From: Acidimicrobiales bacterium
Lineage (GTDB): Bacteria > Actinomycetota > Acidimicrobiia > Acidimicrobiales > SZUA-35
NCBI GenBank assembly: GCA_020629155.1
Contig: JAHDDW010000006.1
Span: 112,403 to 153,551 of the forward strand
Direction of reading: 5' to 3'
DNA length: 41,149 nucleotides
Shown: piece by piece, positions 41,072 to 41,149 of the stretch
How positions within the stretch are numbered: the stretch's first letter is position 1
Layout of the letters: every line of letters starts with the position of its first letter
Position numbers and translations under genes: made by a program
Notes under the pieces: generated by a model
Seen by the model: only the letters and a program-made list of their open reading frames with translations
Database searches by the model: none
What the model was told of the DNA's origin: nothing

Positions 41072-41149
41072 TAAAATAGTTTGTGTTTTGACGCTAAAAT
41101 AGTTTGTGTTTTGACGCTAAAATAGTTTGTGTTTTGACGCTAAAATAGT
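41072..41149. repeat. 23-bp tandem repeat upstream of the DUF4143 ATPase
   Basis: Three identical units (41072-41094, 41095-41117, 41118-41140) and nine bases of a fourth, cut by the window edge. Each unit begins TAAAATAG and ends TTTTGACGC. The array starts about 20 bases before the ATPase start codon, in its promoter region. Confidence 0.9.

Noticed and set aside
41072-41149. CRISPR array
   Set aside because: Units are directly adjacent with no spacers, and no cas genes are present.

Overview
This 41 kb window looks like a chromosomal segment of an actinobacterium. The best marker is the adjacent trio SCO1664-family / DUF3090 / MSMEG_4193-type phosphomutase at 37667-39505, which is typical of Actinomycetota. 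An LAFTG-type cell-wall sorting signal and an actinomycete-type integrative element agree with this. Base composition is moderate rather than strongly GC-rich, so a low-GC lineage (for example an Acidimicrobiia-like or other aquatic group) is more likely than a streptomycete; that placement is inference.

Region 1 (1-4811) is ordinary chromosome: a partial YciI-like protein, a PH/SHOCT membrane protein, an ACT-domain malic enzyme, a four-helix membrane protein behind a structured leader, an aldo/keto reductase with a small downstream partner, and tRNA-Arg(TCT).

Region 2 (4765-16193) is the main accessory feature: an ~11.4 kb integrative element inserted in the 3' half of tRNA-Arg. It is bounded by a perfect 48-bp direct repeat. 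It carries a tyrosine integrase, an excisionase-like HTH protein, a P-loop helicase-like ATPase, a stand-alone DnaB N-terminal domain, a terminase-small-subunit-like HTH protein, a Txe/YoeB-like toxin-antitoxin pair, an FtsK-type motor split over two overlapping genes, a rolling-circle (HUH) replication initiator, and a set of small overlapping ORFs under a strong-looking promoter. It resembles an actinomycete integrative and conjugative element (AICE), but is unusual in having both an HUH Rep and a helicase-type module. TTGTTCC arm-type sites with matching 13-bp spacing sit inside both ends. Just outside the right end lies an MntA-like antitoxin whose HepT partner has been cut to about 20 codons.

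Region 3 (16627-21731) holds a DUF2085-like membrane protein, a glycogen-debranching-type glycosidase with a palindromic operator candidate, a small lipoprotein, a MauE-like membrane protein, a small hypothetical protein and an RNA m5U methyltransferase.

Region 4 (21779-28733) is a purine operon: purC, purF, a fused purD-purM, purN and then guaB. The fused GARS-AIRS followed by an overlapping PurN reproduces the domain order of animal GART.

Region 5 (28912-37515) is a surface/secretion region: a thioesterase, an LAFTG-anchored exported protein, an exported repeat protein probably of beta-propeller type, a divergent HTH regulator, two TadE-like proteins, a large TadG-like protein with repeated Cys-x-Asp...Cys-x-Gly motifs, and a decayed tandem copy of the last one. 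No Tad ATPase or sortase gene is present here.

Region 6 (37667-41149) holds the conserved actinobacterial trio, tRNA-Thr(GGT), tRNA-Met(CAT) and a DUF4143 ATPase preceded by 23-bp tandem repeats that run off the window end.
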